From assembly GCA_903884505.1 (NCBI GenBank), contig CAISET010000036.1, positions 72,741 to 113,363 of the forward strand: DNA of 40,623 bases. Direction: 5' to 3'. This document shows positions 40,046 through 40,623 of this stretch, in pieces. The stretch comes from an uncultured Microcaldota archaeon. Lineage in GTDB: Archaea; Micrarchaeota; Micrarchaeia; Burarchaeales; Fermentimicrarchaeaceae. Positions within the stretch are counted from its first letter, which is position 1. The number at the start of each line of letters is the position of its first letter. The position numbers and the translations under genes were made by a program. A model generated the notes under the pieces. It saw only the letters and a list, made by a program, of their open reading frames with translations. It did no database searches and was not told the origin of the DNA.

Positions 40046-40623
40046 GCTACGACATCCCGGACAAAATCCAGTACAAGGAAAAGATAGTGTTCGGGCTGGA
40101 CTTCAAGCAGCTCGGCTACGCCTGCCTGTTCGGCATCGCGGCTTTCCTGTCCCTCAACCTGCCGTTGGAAGGCGACGCCAAGCTCGCCGTCCCCTTCATC
40201 TTCGTCATCCTTGGCGTTGCGTTCATCTTCCTGAACCTCGAGAAGTTCCTCCAAGACCGCTTCGCCTTTTACACCAACGTCCAGTTCGGCGGCGCGCTGG
40301 ACAAGAAAGTCCAGGAGTTCATCGGAGTAAGCAAAATCGAGAACGACGCCGTCTACCTAAAGAACGGCGAACTCCGCGCCATCGTGGGCGTCATCCCAAT
40401 CAACTTCCAGAACCTAGATGATGGCCGCAAGAAGTCGGTAATCCTCAACTACCGCGACTTCCTAAACCAGCTCGCCCACCCCGTCCAAATCCTCGTCCGC
40501 ACCGTGAACGTCAATCTGGCGGAGTACTTCGCGCACAAGGACGAGAAAATCCGGCAGTCAAAAAACCCGCAGCTCGTGGCCCTCTACGAAGAGTTCAAGC
40601 TGTGGGAGCAGAACTTCGTCAAG
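40042..40623 (+). CDS. PrgI-like N-terminus of a VirB4/TraC-type conjugation ATPase, 3' end outside the window
   Basis: 194 residues are visible, open to the window edge. Two membrane helices (about 27-46 and 51-68) follow a short N-terminus with PDKIQYKEKIVFGL, the PrgI pattern. The following part, IGVSKIENDAVYLKNGELRA with IPINFQN and a segment like FLNQLAHPVQILVRTVN, matches the N-terminal domain of VirB4/TraC family ATPases. The Walker motifs would lie beyond the window. The ATG overlaps the VirB6-like stop (ATGA). If correct, it supplies the energy for pilus assembly and DNA transfer. Confidence 0.65.
   Translation, partial: MSYDIPDKIQYKEKIVFGLDFKQLGYACLFGIAAFLSLNLPLEGDAKLAVPFIFVILGVAFIFLNLEKFLQDRFAFYTNVQFGGALDKKVQEFIGVSKIENDAVYLKNGELRAIVGVIPINFQNLDDGRKKSVILNYRDFLNQLAHPVQILVRTVNVNLAEYFAHKDEKIRQSKNPQLVALYEEFKLWEQNFVK

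Overview
The window is chromosomal DNA of an archaeon, with an integrated mobile element occupying its right part. The archaeal signs are aIF5B, aIF2-gamma, ribosomal protein S6e, both subunits of DNA polymerase D, a Nop5-type protein, a UPF0147 protein, TATA-box promoters placed directly before start codons (leaderless transcripts) and tRNA genes with several introns. The small tightly packed genes, Cys-rich surface proteins and heavily interrupted tRNAs fit a DPANN lineage such as Micrarchaeota or Diapherotrites. That placement is inference; no rRNA is present to test it.

Layout. 1-4282 (+): the tail of an unknown gene, then translation genes aIF5B, S6e, a universal stress protein and aIF2-gamma. 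4279-7230 (-): a membrane protein, a metallophosphoesterase and a shortened Nop5 in one operon, then a separately promoted coiled-coil protein. 7327-11682: glycyl-tRNA synthetase (+), then an acyl-CoA synthetase (-) and a membrane-anchored surface protein (+) sharing one TATA element. 11675-16969 (-): PolD large and small subunits and UPF0147. 16994-17157 (-): tRNA-Arg(TCT) with two introns. 17230-21714 (+): a 1494-residue surface protein joining a type IV pilin-like signal to six beta-helix modules. 21721-24482 (-): arginyl-tRNA synthetase, a secreted protein and tRNA-Pro(CGG) with a T-loop intron. 24581-28718 (-): two Cys-rich lipoproteins with Kazal-like domains that share a module with the preceding secreted protein. 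28762-31764 (-): an unrecognised 1000-residue protein.

From about 31800 the region turns mobile. There are IS200/IS605 right-end (omega-RNA-like) remnants without tnpB, a LAGLIDADG-like endonuclease gene whose stop overlaps the 5' end of a tRNA-Leu(CAG), and that tRNA carrying two introns. Its 3' end is repeated 71 bp downstream, as expected of an attachment site. A tyrosine integrase with a zinc ribbon follows, then palindromic operator candidates, a small HTH protein, a convergent low-GC PD-(D/E)XK nuclease and a beta-class DNA methyltransferase (probable restriction-modification cargo). Last comes a translationally coupled run of conjugation-type genes: two paralogous VirB2-like pilins, a large anchored surface protein, a VirB6-like polytopic protein and the start of a PrgI/VirB4-like protein that runs off the window. 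I read this as the left end of an integrative, probably conjugative, element in tRNA-Leu. It is the most interesting system here, together with the repeated T-loop tRNA introns.
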